A DNA stretch of 64,000 nucleotides from NCBI RefSeq assembly GCF_005239225.2, contig NC_133295.1, positions 6,696,001-6,760,000 of the forward strand, written 5' to 3'. Origin of the DNA: Populus alba. Taxonomy: Eukaryota > Streptophyta > Magnoliopsida > Malpighiales > Salicaceae. A model generated the notes under the pieces. That model was not told where the DNA came from and searched no databases. It saw nothing but the letters and a program-made list of their open reading frames with translations. Positions 32,581 to 49,318 of the stretch are shown here, in pieces. The position numbers were made by a program, and so were the translations under genes. Every line of letters begins with the position of its first letter. The first letter of the stretch is position 1.

Positions 32581-33117
32581 GTACCAAGCATCAAAACTTA
32601 TACTCAATATTGCAATACCCCTATATATATAAAAACAAAATAAATTATTTAGTCAATTCACAAAATAAAAAATCAAATATAAAATAATAAAATTAAAAAA
32701 AGATACATAAATATTTTCCTTGTCCAAGCAAACCAATCCCTAATGCATTAAAATTGAAGGCACTCAAAATTTTTCAAAGCCTCAAATTCGATAATTACAG
32801 CTTCAATTGCTCTAAACCAAATAAATTAAGTTTTATTTCGTAAAACTGAGCATTAATTAAACAATGAAATATTTTTTCCATAGCGCGAGGTCTCTTTCAT
32901 GGACGATTAAGTATAACTTGTGAAGTTCAAACACAAATTATTGCGAGCAAAAAATATATAAATAATTAGAAAAATGAATCTATCAAGAATTAATATCATC
33001 ATCTTTTTTACCTTATAATAATAATAAATTTAGTCACTTACACTTGTTAAAGAAATACTAATAGAGACAGCTAGTCCTCAAAGTTGAGAATCCGAATTAA
33101 AAAGCTTTTACATTTCA

Positions 33118-33350
33118 CTTGAATGAAGCTTGTTTATTTTTGTATTTTAAAAATATTTTTAAAAATTTTTTTATTTTTTTTTTTTAAATTAATATTTTTT
33201 AGTATTATTAGATTATTTTTATACGCTGATATCAAAAATAATTTTTTTTAAAAATAAAAAAAATTATTTTAATATATTTATAAGTAAAAAATACTTTAAA
33301 AATTAACTTTAATAATACATTTAAATATAAAAAAAATTATTGTAAGATGG
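33118..33350. mobile_element. Short AT-rich dispersed element typical of Salicaceae
   Basis: The phrases TTTTAGTATTATTAGATTATTTTTATACGCTGATATCAAAAATAA and the following AAAAATACTTTAAAAA recall a very common short poplar repeat. That recognition is from memory. It encodes nothing. Confidence 0.45.
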
Positions 33351-34049
33351 GAGAGATAAAATTTCTCTTTTCTGTTCTCTTCGTGTAGAGAGTCTCATAA
33401 TTTGGAGTTTTTTTTTTTAATTTTGATTTTATATATTTACCCTTGTCTTAAACCGGGAACGTGAAAGTTTATTAATTAATTAATTAAGATATAATTTAAT
33501 CTATAATTCAATAATTTATTCAAAATTAATAGAAAATTAATTAAGAGAAAATAAATAACATTGAAATTATATTTTACAAACTCTTTCTGATTGTGCCATG
33601 TAAATAATTGTGATGTATAAAGAGATTATTAATTTATATTTTTGGTGGAACATGTATTTTTTTTAAATAATTATCTTAGAATTATTAATTTATCACAAAG
33701 TCCAAAGTCAACACCAATATAAAATATTATTTAATTAAAATTATTAAATTATTAAATATTAATTTATCAATGTTATACTGTAATTTACCTCATGTTTTAG
33801 ATTCTAAAAATGAAATCAGATAGATATCCACAATTTTAAAACTGAAATAAACAAAATAGAATGGTACTTTCTTTATTATTCTTTTTTAAAAGAAAAACCT
33901 CAAAGGAACCCAGACAGAGCCCTTATCAAAACCCTAGCTATCTAACGTAGCGTTATTACCACAATAATAACTAAACACCACCAGTCAGTCGCCCCCCCTC
34001 GCTCTATCGAACAGCTGAACTGCGTGCCTTGTCTCTCTCTGATTTAACA
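33351..34049 (+). promoter_or_regulatory. Upstream region of lysyl-tRNA synthetase gene
   Basis: The region is AT-rich to about 33900, then more GC-rich with CT runs (GTCTCTCTCTGATTT) just before the start codon, as in many plant leaders. No clear TATA box is seen, which suits a housekeeping gene. Confidence 0.5.
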
Positions 34050-39913
<5,864 letters not shown>

Positions 39914-41100
39914 AATTTTGAGATTTGCAGTAGAGGTGGCTGTGTTGTCAACTTTTTGTAGTGTTTTTTTGGCTCCAAACTGATAATTATTTGGATTTGT
40001 CATCGGACATTTGCCGCAGAGGAGGGCTTGACAAGCTACACGATACTCATTAATTATAGCAGATGTAGTTTTGTTTCAGTTCTTGACTGTGAGTTGAATG
40101 ATTTGGAGATATTTTTTAAAACAAATCTATTTTGCGGTACAAAAGTCTCTTGTGCACAGACGGTATAAAAGTTTCAAGAGCTGCATCATATGGAACCTTG
40201 TGTTTTTGGTTGATGGGTAAAACTAACCGTTAAGAACATTTAAAACCTCCATTAATTATCCATTTTTAAGGGATAGAGAGCATATTAATTATTATCTCCT
40301 TAAATCCTGTAACTTGAGAATAAAATTACTGAAAGGACCTTTTTATATTTTAAATTGGAATATTCACCTTTACATTAATTCTTTTCTTTTGGCTCTTATT
40401 TTTCTTCACAAATCCACCGAGAACCTAATTTTATCTCTTATTTTAACATGCTGACTATCAGCTTTTAATTTGACGAAAAAAAAAACCTATTAAAGGAAAT
40501 ACTAAATGGCGAGGGAGTCTAATGCTTATAACTCTCACATTTTATAGTGGTTTTTTTAATTTTTTTGTTTTGGTCACCTTTTTCGCTTTTTGATCCCAAT
40601 TTTTTGTTCCCATACCTTTCACATAGCAGAGAAAGTTATTGAATTATTATAATAAATAATGTTAGTTGACAATTATATTATTTGAATTTTGAAGAAAAGT
40701 TTCATTAAAATGTTTTTCACCTTTAAATTGCTTTTAAATCCAATCCATAAAGTTTTTGGGTTTTATATTGTTTTTTTTTTTTTAATTATTATTATTTTTG
40801 AACTGTTTTTTAGATTATTTAAAGACATGAATGATTGATTTTATTCAGTTTTCTAGGGTGTTTTTGGGTAAAAACAAAAAATGATTAAATATATATTTTT
40901 TGGATGTAAAACGCTCAAAATCTAATTTTTTAGTGACCTCTAGTCACTGGAATTTGAAAAAAGCAAGTAATGCGTCGCTTACTATTTTTTTTTTTCAAAT
41001 CACTAGCCATAAAAATAAAATAAAAAAATTTTAGAAGGCCTAGGTGCTTGATTTGCCCTATGCTCGTGTTTCTCAACCTTTTATTTGGAGGTTGAGGCAT
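39914..41100. other. 3' UTR of lysyl-tRNA synthetase gene and AT-rich spacer
   Basis: The first 250 bases or so are the likely 3' UTR. The rest is AT-rich with no gene seen. Confidence 0.55.
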
Positions 41101-41105
41101 ACTGG

Positions 41106-42704
41106 TGATTAGTATTTAAAAGTGTATTTTTATCAAGGTTTTATATCATCATTTTGCACTTGAAGTATCAATAACTTCTTAACTAGAGCATGTTTTATAA
41201 TATTATGTCGAATATTATAAGATACCTTTAATTTATGGTAAATGTTCATCTTAAATACAGCCCTATCACATAAATGAAAGTATTGATTGATGAGTTTAAC
41301 TACTGAAATTGAGAAGACAAAGAGAGGGCTAAACTTAGAAAAGAGATGTCGGTTCCGTCCAAACTAGAACATTGTTCAGTCATTGGACCATATCTGGAGC
41401 TGTAGATCTTAGATTTCAATTTGGTTTATATGGCTAGAAAGCTAAGACATAGGTCTAAAACTTTCATGGAGAGTTCAAGATTCAAAAATGTCTCTTTCAA
41501 GTTCAAATTGTAGCAATAACGAAGAAGTCAGAATTTATCCTGCAGCCCAGACATTGTTCAGTGTTCAGCCCATATCTTGAGTTCTAGAAGTGCAAATGCA
41601 TCGATTCTTTTTTCGTTAAAAAGCTGAGACAATTTCCTAGAACTTTCATGAAGACAATCTGTTCAAATTCTGACGTTAGCAATGACATTTTGTTCAGACA
41701 AGAAGATAAAGATTGTCATCAAGTCAAGATGTGGCCACCCACTTAATAATTAGTCATCAAATCAATAGTTCCAAATTTTGGCTTATAAAAGGAGGCATTT
41801 TCCATGCATTTAAGCTTTTTGGTTTTCAGATCAAGATCATATTCTTACTTTCTTTCTTTGTATTTTCTAATGTTCAAGTTTTATTCCATGTTATATATTT
41901 TTTAATCTCTTGTTTATGCTTTTCATTTCCTTTACTATACTTATATAATTATGTTCTTCTTATCTTGTTTATATATGTTTCTCTTTTTCATTATGTTTAG
42001 CTAAGTTTATTATGTCAAGGTGAAAAAGTTTCACTAATTGTGTTAGGATCAATATAATATAAATTCAATATGGATTTCAATGCTTATATCCCAAACAACT
42101 TGGTATTAACGTGTCTTATCATTTTTATCTTGTTAATTCTTAATACTTTGCTTGTTAAATGGTTAATCTAGATTTGTGTTATATAACACTTGGTACATCA
42201 AATGCTTGGCACTTTCATAGCCAACCGTATGGTATAATTTATACTTGTGCTATGAAAGGAACTTGATTTGTTGTTAACATAAGTTAGCATCATGGATTCC
42301 TGATAATATTTAAAAGTTTGGTGTTACTTTAATAAAATAATTAATATGATCATGTTAATAATTTATAATAAGCTATTAATGACATATCATCCAATTGGAA
42401 CCTCCTTTGTATGTGGTTTCCAGTTGAGTAATAAAAAGAGTTTATAGTATACTTATTTGAAATACCATTAGTGGATTCTTTAACATTGACAATTGTTTTT
42501 ATCATTGTATAGTCTTCACATTAATCTTACATCTCAAAGTTCTCTTTAACCCCACCACCATCATCATCATTGTTGTTGTTGTTGTTGTTGTTATTTATAA
42601 TTTATATAGTTAACCTTTATGTGGTTTGACCCTAGTCTTTCCGGGTTATTTATTACTTCGACACTCCTGCACTTGGGATAAGACATCAATCTTTTGGTCA
42701 TGTC
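41106..42704 (+). mobile_element. Solo or truncated LTR, older relative of the 43.4 kb element
   Basis: It starts TGATTAGTATTTAAAAGTG and aligns with the young LTR at 43358-45096 along nearly its whole length, including the TATA region GCTTATAAAAGG (41781-41792) and the end ACACTCCTGCACTTGGGAT. It differs by many substitutions and gaps. No primer site or gag follows it, so it is a solo LTR or a 5' end cut off from its element. I could not confirm a target duplication. Confidence 0.85.
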
Positions 42705-43352
42705 TTGGGCCAACCAGGCCTTCACGCATAGGCCTTTCTTTTCTTTCTTTTTTGTTTATTGGATTTCCCCCAATTTGATCCATCACAATTGGATCTTTAT
42801 TGATTTTTCTCGTCAAATTTATTTTTTAATTTCATCATTTAATATTTTGTTGATTTTTAATTTGGAAATGTAATTTTTTTTGGTTTCATCAAATGATTAA
42901 ATAAAACTTATAAAAAAACTTAGTGAACCAAATTGAGTCCATGTCTCGGATTATGAATTTGGCTGGTTAGCTTCAGTTGATTAGGAACCAGGCTTCATAA
43001 TTTGTTTCAATTTTTTTTTTTGAAATTATTAGATCTCAAATAAACATATCCCAACTTTGCATTGATGCTCAATTTTACAAGCAACTAAAAAAATAATCTC
43101 AAAAGAAAAATTTAAAACATGATGAGTTGCATGCTTGATGAGTTAGGCTGTGAAACCTTGATTGATCCAATAAGGTGTCGTCTCAATAAATTTTAAAAAA
43201 TCAATGTCAACTCTTATCAACTTTTCAAATCCATGACCTGGATTATTAGATCGGAAGCACCTTTTATAGAAAAATCATGAAACTCTATTCCTAATCAATC
43301 AAATATTGAAGGATGAAATTGAAAAAAGAATTTGAATTATACAAAGGGATAG
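42705..43352. other. Spacer between the two related LTRs
   Basis: Retroelement-like debris with no open frame. Its right end continues, across the inserted element, into the purine-rich sequence that begins at 52975, so the young element landed inside an older repeat. Confidence 0.5.
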
Positions 43353-43357
43353 AAAAC

Positions 43358-45096
43358 TGATTAGTACTTAAAAGTGCATGTTTATCAAGGTTTTATATCA
43401 TCATTTTGCACTTGAAGTATCAATAACTCCTTAACTAAAGTATGTTTTATAATAACAAGTTTGATATTATAAGATACCTTAATTTATGGTAAATGCTCAT
43501 TTTAAATGCAGGACTATCAAATAAATAAAAGGATTGATTGATGAGTTTAAGCATTGAAAGTTAAAGGACAAAGAGATGGCCAAACTTAGAAAAGAGATGT
43601 CGGTGCAGTCCAAACCGGAACAGTGCTCGGTAATTGGATCATATCTGGAGCTCTAGATCTCGGATTTAGGTCCATTTTATATGGATGGAAAGGTAAAACA
43701 TAGGCCTACAACTTTCATTTGGACACCAAGATCTAAGAAGGCCGTTTTCAAGTCCAAAATATAGGAACAACGAAGAAGTCCGAAGCTGTCCTGCAGCCCA
43801 GACACTATTTAGTGTTCAGCCCATATCTTGAGTTCTAGAAGTCCAAATGACCTCATCTTTTTTTTGTTGGAAAGCTGAGACAATTTCCTAGAACATTCCT
43901 GAGGATTCTGGGCAAATTATGATGTTAGCAATGACGTCTTGTTCAGACAAGAAGATAAGGATTGTTATCAAGTCAAGATATGGCCACCCACTCATCAATT
44001 AGTCAACAAATCAATAGTTCCAAATTTTGGCCTATAAAAGGAGGCACTTACCATGTATTGAGGCATCTTGGTTTCCAGATCAAGATCATGCTCTTTCTTT
44101 CTCTCTTTGTATTGCTTATGTTTTTCTTTCATTAATATCAAGTTTATGCACTTCATTTCCTTTCTTTTACTTAGTTAACTTCTTTCTCATTTATGTTCTT
44201 ATCTTGTCTATTTATGTTTCTTTCTTTCATTATGTTTAGCTAAGTTAATTATGTCAAGGTGAAAAGGGTACACTAATGGTGTAAGAATAAGTATAATATA
44301 AACTTAACATGGACTTAACGTTGGATACTAACATGTTTTATATTTGTTATCTTGTTCACTTTTAATACTTTGCTTGTTAAATGGTTAATCTAGATTTATG
44401 TTGTATAACACTTGGTACAACAAATACTTGGTACTTTCATAGCCCATACTGTATGGTATAACCGACACCTGAGCTATGAAAGGGACTTGATTTGTTGTTA
44501 ACATAAGTTATAATCATGAATGCCTGCCAACATTTACAAGTATTAGCTTTATTCGAATAAGATAACTAATGTAATCATGTTAACAATTTATAATCTGATT
44601 GGAACCTCCTTTATGTGTGGTTTCCAATTGAGTAATAAGAGTTTATATTATACTTGTTTGAAGTACCATTAGTGGATCCTCTAACCTTGACATTCGTTTT
44701 TATCATTGTTTAATCCTTACATTAATCTTCTAACTCAAAGTTCTCATTAATTTCTTCATCTACTTCTATTACTACTACTACTACTACTATTATTTTTATT
44801 ATTATTGTTGTTGTTGTTATTTACATTCTGTAATATATCCCTTTGATCTTTTCATAAACTCAGTATATAGGCTGGAAACCTGTGACCCGATCTTTTGGAT
44901 CATTCTCAGGTGTAACAACGCCATGTACTGAGTATTATAATTATTGTTATTGTTATTGTTATTGTTGTTGTTGTTGTATTGTTATTTATAATTTATACAA
45001 TTAACCTCTCTGTGGTTCGACCCCGGTCTTGCCGGGTTATTTATTACTTCGACACTCCTGCACTTGGGAAAAGACATCAAGCTTTTGGTCGTGTCA
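43358..45096 (+). repeat. 5' LTR of the LOG-carrying element
   Basis: It starts TGATTAG and ends GTGTCA. It contains a TATA box (CTATAAAAG at 44032-44040) and (GTT)n and (ATT)n runs near its 3' part. Confidence 0.97.
44032..44040 (+). promoter_or_regulatory. TATA box of the 5' LTR
   Basis: CTATAAAAG followed by GAGGCAC, conserved in all three LTR copies of the window (also near 41782 and 51902). It probably drives the genomic transcript; this is inferred from sequence only. Confidence 0.75.
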
Positions 45097-45120
45097 AGTT
45101 TTTGGCGCCGTTGCCGGGGA
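45097..45120 (+). other. Primer binding site
   Basis: TTTTTGGCGCCGTTGCCGGG lies directly inside the 5' LTR. This phrase is the usual primer site of Athila/Tat-type Ty3/gypsy elements in plants. Which tRNA primes it was not checked. Confidence 0.85.
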
Positions 45121-45319
45121 GGTAAATTCTTGTATAAATTATAATATTTATTTCATTTTCTCTTTTCACTTTTCATTTTATTTAACTTTTGTTTTCTTTT
45201 GTTTCTTTTTCTTCTCTTCTCCTTTCTTCCTTTTATTCTCTTCTTACACGTGCATGAGAGTTTGGTCACGTACATTAAGTGGTAGACTTTGTAGGGTATC
45301 CTCATCATTTTCAGAAAAT

Positions 45320-47239
45320 ATGGCCGAAGAAGATAATCAATCACTTCATAATGAGAATAATGAGAATAACCGTATGAGAACACTTAGAGACCACATGAAT
45401 CCCACAAGAACAAGTGCACCCTCATGCATAGTTTTCCCTTCTGATGCATCTCATTTTAATTTTAAGCCAGGCATTATTCAACTTTTACCATCTTTTCATG
45501 GCTTAGACTTAGAAAATCCATACTTGCATTTAAGGGAATTTGAGGAGGTCTGTAATACCTATAATAACTCAAATTGTAGCATGGACACCATTCGATTAAA
45601 GCTTTTTCCTTTTTCATTAAAAGATAAAGCTAAAACATGGCTACAAAATTTGAGACCAGGATCTATTCATGCTTGGGATGATATGCAACAACAATTTTTA
45701 AAGAAGTTTTTTCCATCTCACAGAACAAACTCTTTCAAAAGACAAATCATCACTTTCACTCAAAAGCCAGGAGAAACATTTTACCAATGTTGGGATAGGT
45801 ATCGAGATTTGCTTAATACTTGCCCACATCATGGTTTTGAAACATGGAGATTGGTTTCACATTTTTATGAGGGTTTAACACCTAGAGATAGGCAAATGGT
45901 TGAATTGATGTGCAATGGAACCTTTGAAGATAAAGACCCTAATGAAGCAATGGAGTACCTAGACTTGCTAGCCGAAAATGCTCAAAATTGGGATACCACA
46001 GGTACTTATGAGGCACCAAGTAAAACTCAACCTCATACATCTAGTGGAGGTATGCACAACCTTAGGGAAGATCATGACCTTCAAGCCAAGTTTGCATCTT
46101 TAGCTAGAAAAGTCGAGGCACTAGAATTGAAAAAGAGTGGTCAATTAAAATCTGTTCAAGACATTGTATGTCAAATCTGTGAAACAAATGAGCATGCAAC
46201 AAATAATTGTCCAACTTTGCCTTCTTTCAAGGAATGCCTCCATGAACAAGCCTATGCTTTAAACAGTTTCCAAAGACCCAACCATAACCCATACTCACAA
46301 ACATATAACCCTGGTTGGAGAAATCACCCAAATTTTAGTTGGAAGAGTGATAGCAACAATGCACAAACTTCACATCCACCGTTTCAAGCACACCATAATT
46401 TCCAAAATTCTCATGGATATGCACCTCCTTATGCTCCACCTCCTAGAAGAAATTTTGAGGAAACATTGCATGCATTCATTGAAAAGCAGGAGACAATCAA
46501 CACTCAACTTGCTCAAAGCATGACCGATTTTAAAGATGCTCTTGCAAAATTAACATCTGCTCTCAGTTTCCAAGAGAAAGGTAAGTTTCCTTCTCAACCA
46601 CAGCAAAATCCAAAGGGGCAATACAATGCAAATGCAAGTAGTTCTGGAAGCCAACACATGGATCAAGTCAAATCAGTCATCACTCTTCGTAGTGGTAAGG
46701 TTATTGAAAAACCTATTCTTGAACCTTGTGAGAAAGATGATGAGTCTATCTCTGAGGGTAAGGAAGAGGTTGAACCTGAACATTGCAAAGAAAAGGCTAA
46801 TTCCCCGCCAGCACTTCCATTTCCTCATGCCATGATCAAACAAAGGAAAGTTAGTCACAACTCTGAAATCTTTGAAATTTTCAAACAGGTAAGGATCAAT
46901 ATACCTTTGTTGGATGCTATTAAACAGGTTCCTTCCTATGCTAAATTTTTGAAAGATCTGTGCACTGTGAAGAGAAAATTGAATGTGAAAAAGAAAGCAT
47001 TTTTAGCCGAACAAGTAAGTGCCATTCTTCAAAACAATAATGCTTTGAAATATAAAGACCCTGGTTGTCCTACAATTTCTTGCTTTATTGGAGAACATAA
47101 AATTGAAAGAGCCTTACTTGATCTTGGAGCTAGTGTGAATTTACTTCCATATTCAGTTTTTCAAAGTCTCAATCTAGGTGAGTTAAAACCAACTTCTGTA
47201 ACTCTTTTACTCGCCGATAGATCTGTAAAAAGTGCCTAG
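45320..47239 (+). CDS. gag and protease polyprotein of the LOG-carrying element
   Basis: About 639 residues from the Met in MAEEDNQSLH. The gag domain (about 50-230) contains LHLREFEEVCNTY, LKDKAKTWL and KPGETFYQCWDRY, the standard retrotransposon gag block. A CCHC zinc knuckle (CQICETNEHATNNC) sits near residue 284. A protease domain near the end has DLGASVNLLP, the Athila-style form of the active site, close to residue 601. The frame then stops in a short A-run near 47225-47230, while protease sequence continues in another frame from 47232. A one-base change there is the simplest reading. The open frame extends upstream to 45029, but that part lies in the LTR and leader. Confidence 0.92.
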   Translation: MAEEDNQSLHNENNENNRMRTLRDHMNPTRTSAPSCIVFPSDASHFNFKPGIIQLLPSFHGLDLENPYLHLREFEEVCNTYNNSNCSMDTIRLKLFPFSLKDKAKTWLQNLRPGSIHAWDDMQQQFLKKFFPSHRTNSFKRQIITFTQKPGETFYQCWDRYRDLLNTCPHHGFETWRLVSHFYEGLTPRDRQMVELMCNGTFEDKDPNEAMEYLDLLAENAQNWDTTGTYEAPSKTQPHTSSGGMHNLREDHDLQAKFASLARKVEALELKKSGQLKSVQDIVCQICETNEHATNNCPTLPSFKECLHEQAYALNSFQRPNHNPYSQTYNPGWRNHPNFSWKSDSNNAQTSHPPFQAHHNFQNSHGYAPPYAPPPRRNFEETLHAFIEKQETINTQLAQSMTDFKDALAKLTSALSFQEKGKFPSQPQQNPKGQYNANASSSGSQHMDQVKSVITLRSGKVIEKPILEPCEKDDESISEGKEEVEPEHCKEKANSPPALPFPHAMIKQRKVSHNSEIFEIFKQVRINIPLLDAIKQVPSYAKFLKDLCTVKRKLNVKKKAFLAEQVSAILQNNNALKYKDPGCPTISCFIGEHKIERALLDLGASVNLLPYSVFQSLNLGELKPTSVTLLLADRSVKSA

Positions 47240-48305
47240 AGGAATAATTGAAGATGTGTTAGTACAAGTCGATAAATTCATTTATCCTGTGGATTTTATT
47301 GTCTTGGACACGCAACCTGTTGAAGCATGTAATTCATTTCCTATTATTTTAGGACGTCCGTTTCTTGCAACTTCTAATGCATTGATTAATTGTAGGAATG
47401 GACTCATGAAGTTATCTTTTGGAAACATGACATTAGAGATGAATATTTTCAACGTTTGCAAGCAGCCTGGAGATGATAATGATTTACAAGAAGTAGATCA
47501 TATTGAAGAATTAGTTCATGATCAACTTGAATCTACTTTGAGTAAAATTGAGTTGGATGAATATGAAGATTTGCAAATGATTTATTCTCAGGAAGAAATC
47601 ACGGATGAAAAAGGCACCGAAAATATTGATGCCGATCTTTTGTCAAGAGTGACAACAGATTTGATATCTGACATCACATCAATCGATGATTACTTTCCTG
47701 AAGAATCCTTACTTTCTCTCAGTTCAATGCCTTGGTTTGCTAAAAATATCAATTTTCTTGCAACAAGGGATTTGCCAGCTCACTGGAGTACCGAAGACAA
47801 AGGAAAGTTTTTGAACGAAGTGAAGAACTTTTACTTAGATGACCCTTACTTATTCAAAAATTGTCCTGATCAAATATTTCAAAAATGCATTCCCGACAAT
47901 GAGGTAAGTAATGTCATTAAACTTTGTCATTCTGAAGCATGTGGGAGTCAATTCTCATCAAGAGAGACGACTGCAAAAATCTTACAAAATGGATTTTATT
48001 TGCCCACCATGTTCAAGGACACACATGCATTCTGCAAAACTTGTGAAAATTGTCAAAAAGTTGATACTGGTCAAAAAGTTTTGCTTTATAATTCTCAACT
48101 CCATTTATTTCCTGAAAAACTAAGATCAAGATGGAGCGGTCCATTTATTTTGAAACATGTGTATCCTTATGGGGCCCTTGATATTGAGAATCCAAAGAAT
48201 GACAATGTTTTGAAGGTAAATGAACATCGTTTAAAAGCTTACTTTGATGAGTTTCCTAGTGAAAATGAATCCATTGGTTTGAATAATCTTATTGATAAAG
48301 GTTGA
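47232..48305 (+). pseudogene. pol remnant: protease end joined to integrase fragments
   Basis: An open 357-residue segment in a different frame from gag. It begins with the rest of the protease (FPIILGRPFLAT). It then passes from a linker to a TENIDADLLSR segment that normally marks the end of RNase H, followed by the integrase zinc-binding part (HSEACGSQFS..., CKTCENCQK). It then jumps to the integrase C-terminal tail (LRSRWSGPF). The whole reverse transcriptase, most of RNase H and the integrase catalytic core are absent, yet the remaining frame has no stop. The open frame suggests the deletions were in frame, and that the shortened protein may be translated. Confidence 0.88.
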
Positions 48306-48513
48306 TTATTTTGTTTTTCTCACATTTTTTTTGTTGCTTTTTAGTGTGACTTTTGTTTTGCTAGTCTCTCACCCCGGTCAAATGGCGGATAACGGTACTC
48401 CGTGACTTAAGTCGGTTCTTTCAGTTTCCCAAATAACTGATATCTGTATATGTTTGTATAATTCTTAGCTCTTTCTTCCTTCTTTGAATCGCTTCTCTAA
48501 TTCTCTTTTGAAA
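48306..48513 (+). other. Spacer between pol remnant and extra ORFs
   Basis: About 200 bases without an open frame, including CACCCCGGTCAAATGGCGG. It may hold a promoter or leader for the downstream ORFs, but no clear signal is visible. Confidence 0.4.
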
Positions 48514-49062
48514 ATGGACACCACTCTTGAAAAGTTGAAAAGGTATTTTCCCGCTTTGCCTCCAAATGCGATTAATAAAATTTACCGTGCTAGGTGTGAA
48601 AGATTACGGTTGTTAATGAATCATGGAATTCCTGAAGATATTCGCTGGCTAATTGAAGCAAAGGTCCGATTATCAGGTGAGTCATCCAATTCTTTCATTT
48701 CACACATGCCTGGAACAGGTAAAAGCACTTTTGCAAAGAAACGTCGTGCAAAACGACTGAAAGTCTGTCATCGATGTGCCAGATGGACTTGTAATGCGAC
48801 ATGTCGTTCTTTAGGAATGGTATCTGTAAACCGTGAAGATAAAATACAATTCATTAAGGATGGCCTGAGTAAGGGGTCTTTAGATAATCTTTTGTTGACC
48901 CTTGAGACGCATCCTAGTGGAGATGTGCATCGTGTAATTCATGATTTATGGCCACAATTCCATAAAGAACATGATCGACTTAGTCTTGGGAATCTGACTA
49001 AAAAAGACCCTGTTTGCCAGTTTTTAAGAAAACTGGATGGGAAGCCTATCCCCGACCCATAG
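48514..49062 (+). CDS. Extra ORF: basic zinc-finger protein, viral NABP-like
   Basis: An intact 182-residue protein absent from standard gag-pol. I chose the ATG at 48514; the frame stays open 30 bases further upstream without another ATG. Residues 1-60 look helical. A GTGKST stretch (67-72) leads into a basic cluster KKRRAKRLK (75-83), then four cysteines at 85, 88, 93 and 97 (CHRCARWTCNATC), and a region with QFIKDG (112-117). A GKST-like turn, basic cluster, CxxC finger and a QFI..G motif, in that order, recall the cysteine-rich nucleic-acid-binding proteins of carla- and allexiviruses (Pfam Carla_C4 and Viral_NABP), some of which enter the nucleus and suppress RNA silencing. This is pattern resemblance from memory, not a search. 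The last 65 residues match nothing I know. Confidence 0.7.
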   Translation: MDTTLEKLKRYFPALPPNAINKIYRARCERLRLLMNHGIPEDIRWLIEAKVRLSGESSNSFISHMPGTGKSTFAKKRRAKRLKVCHRCARWTCNATCRSLGMVSVNREDKIQFIKDGLSKGSLDNLLLTLETHPSGDVHRVIHDLWPQFHKEHDRLSLGNLTKKDPVCQFLRKLDGKPIPDP

Positions 49063-49318
49063 AGGGCGTTTAAGCCGTTCTTGGACGTAAAACCAAGGGA
49101 AGATGTGAGCCACAATCACAACTACCTGTACATACACATGCTTTTTCAAAATAAATAATTAATAAAGAGAGAGAGAGAGAGAGAGAGTTTGTGAGACTAC
49201 AGCTGGCCTACATATAGGTGGTATGATTGCATTTTCAATTTTCATCTATAAATTCTTCTCTTCCTTCCCTTCATTTCTACTCATCCCATACATTCATCAA
49301 ATATAGAAGTGTGTAGAA
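49063..49318 (+). promoter_or_regulatory. Possible internal promoter and leader of the LOG gene
   Basis: The spacer contains a (GA)n tract (49165-49187) and a TATA-like TCTATAAAT (49245-49253) about 70 bases before the LOG start. A CT-rich stretch between them resembles an ordinary plant leader. If used, it would let LOG be expressed apart from the LTR. This is inference from motifs. Confidence 0.4.

Noticed and set aside
48712..48735. GTGKST in the zinc-finger ORF read as a Walker A ATP-binding loop
   Set aside because: The protein is only 182 residues, lacks a Walker B or other ATPase motif, and the stretch leads straight into a basic cluster and cysteine finger.
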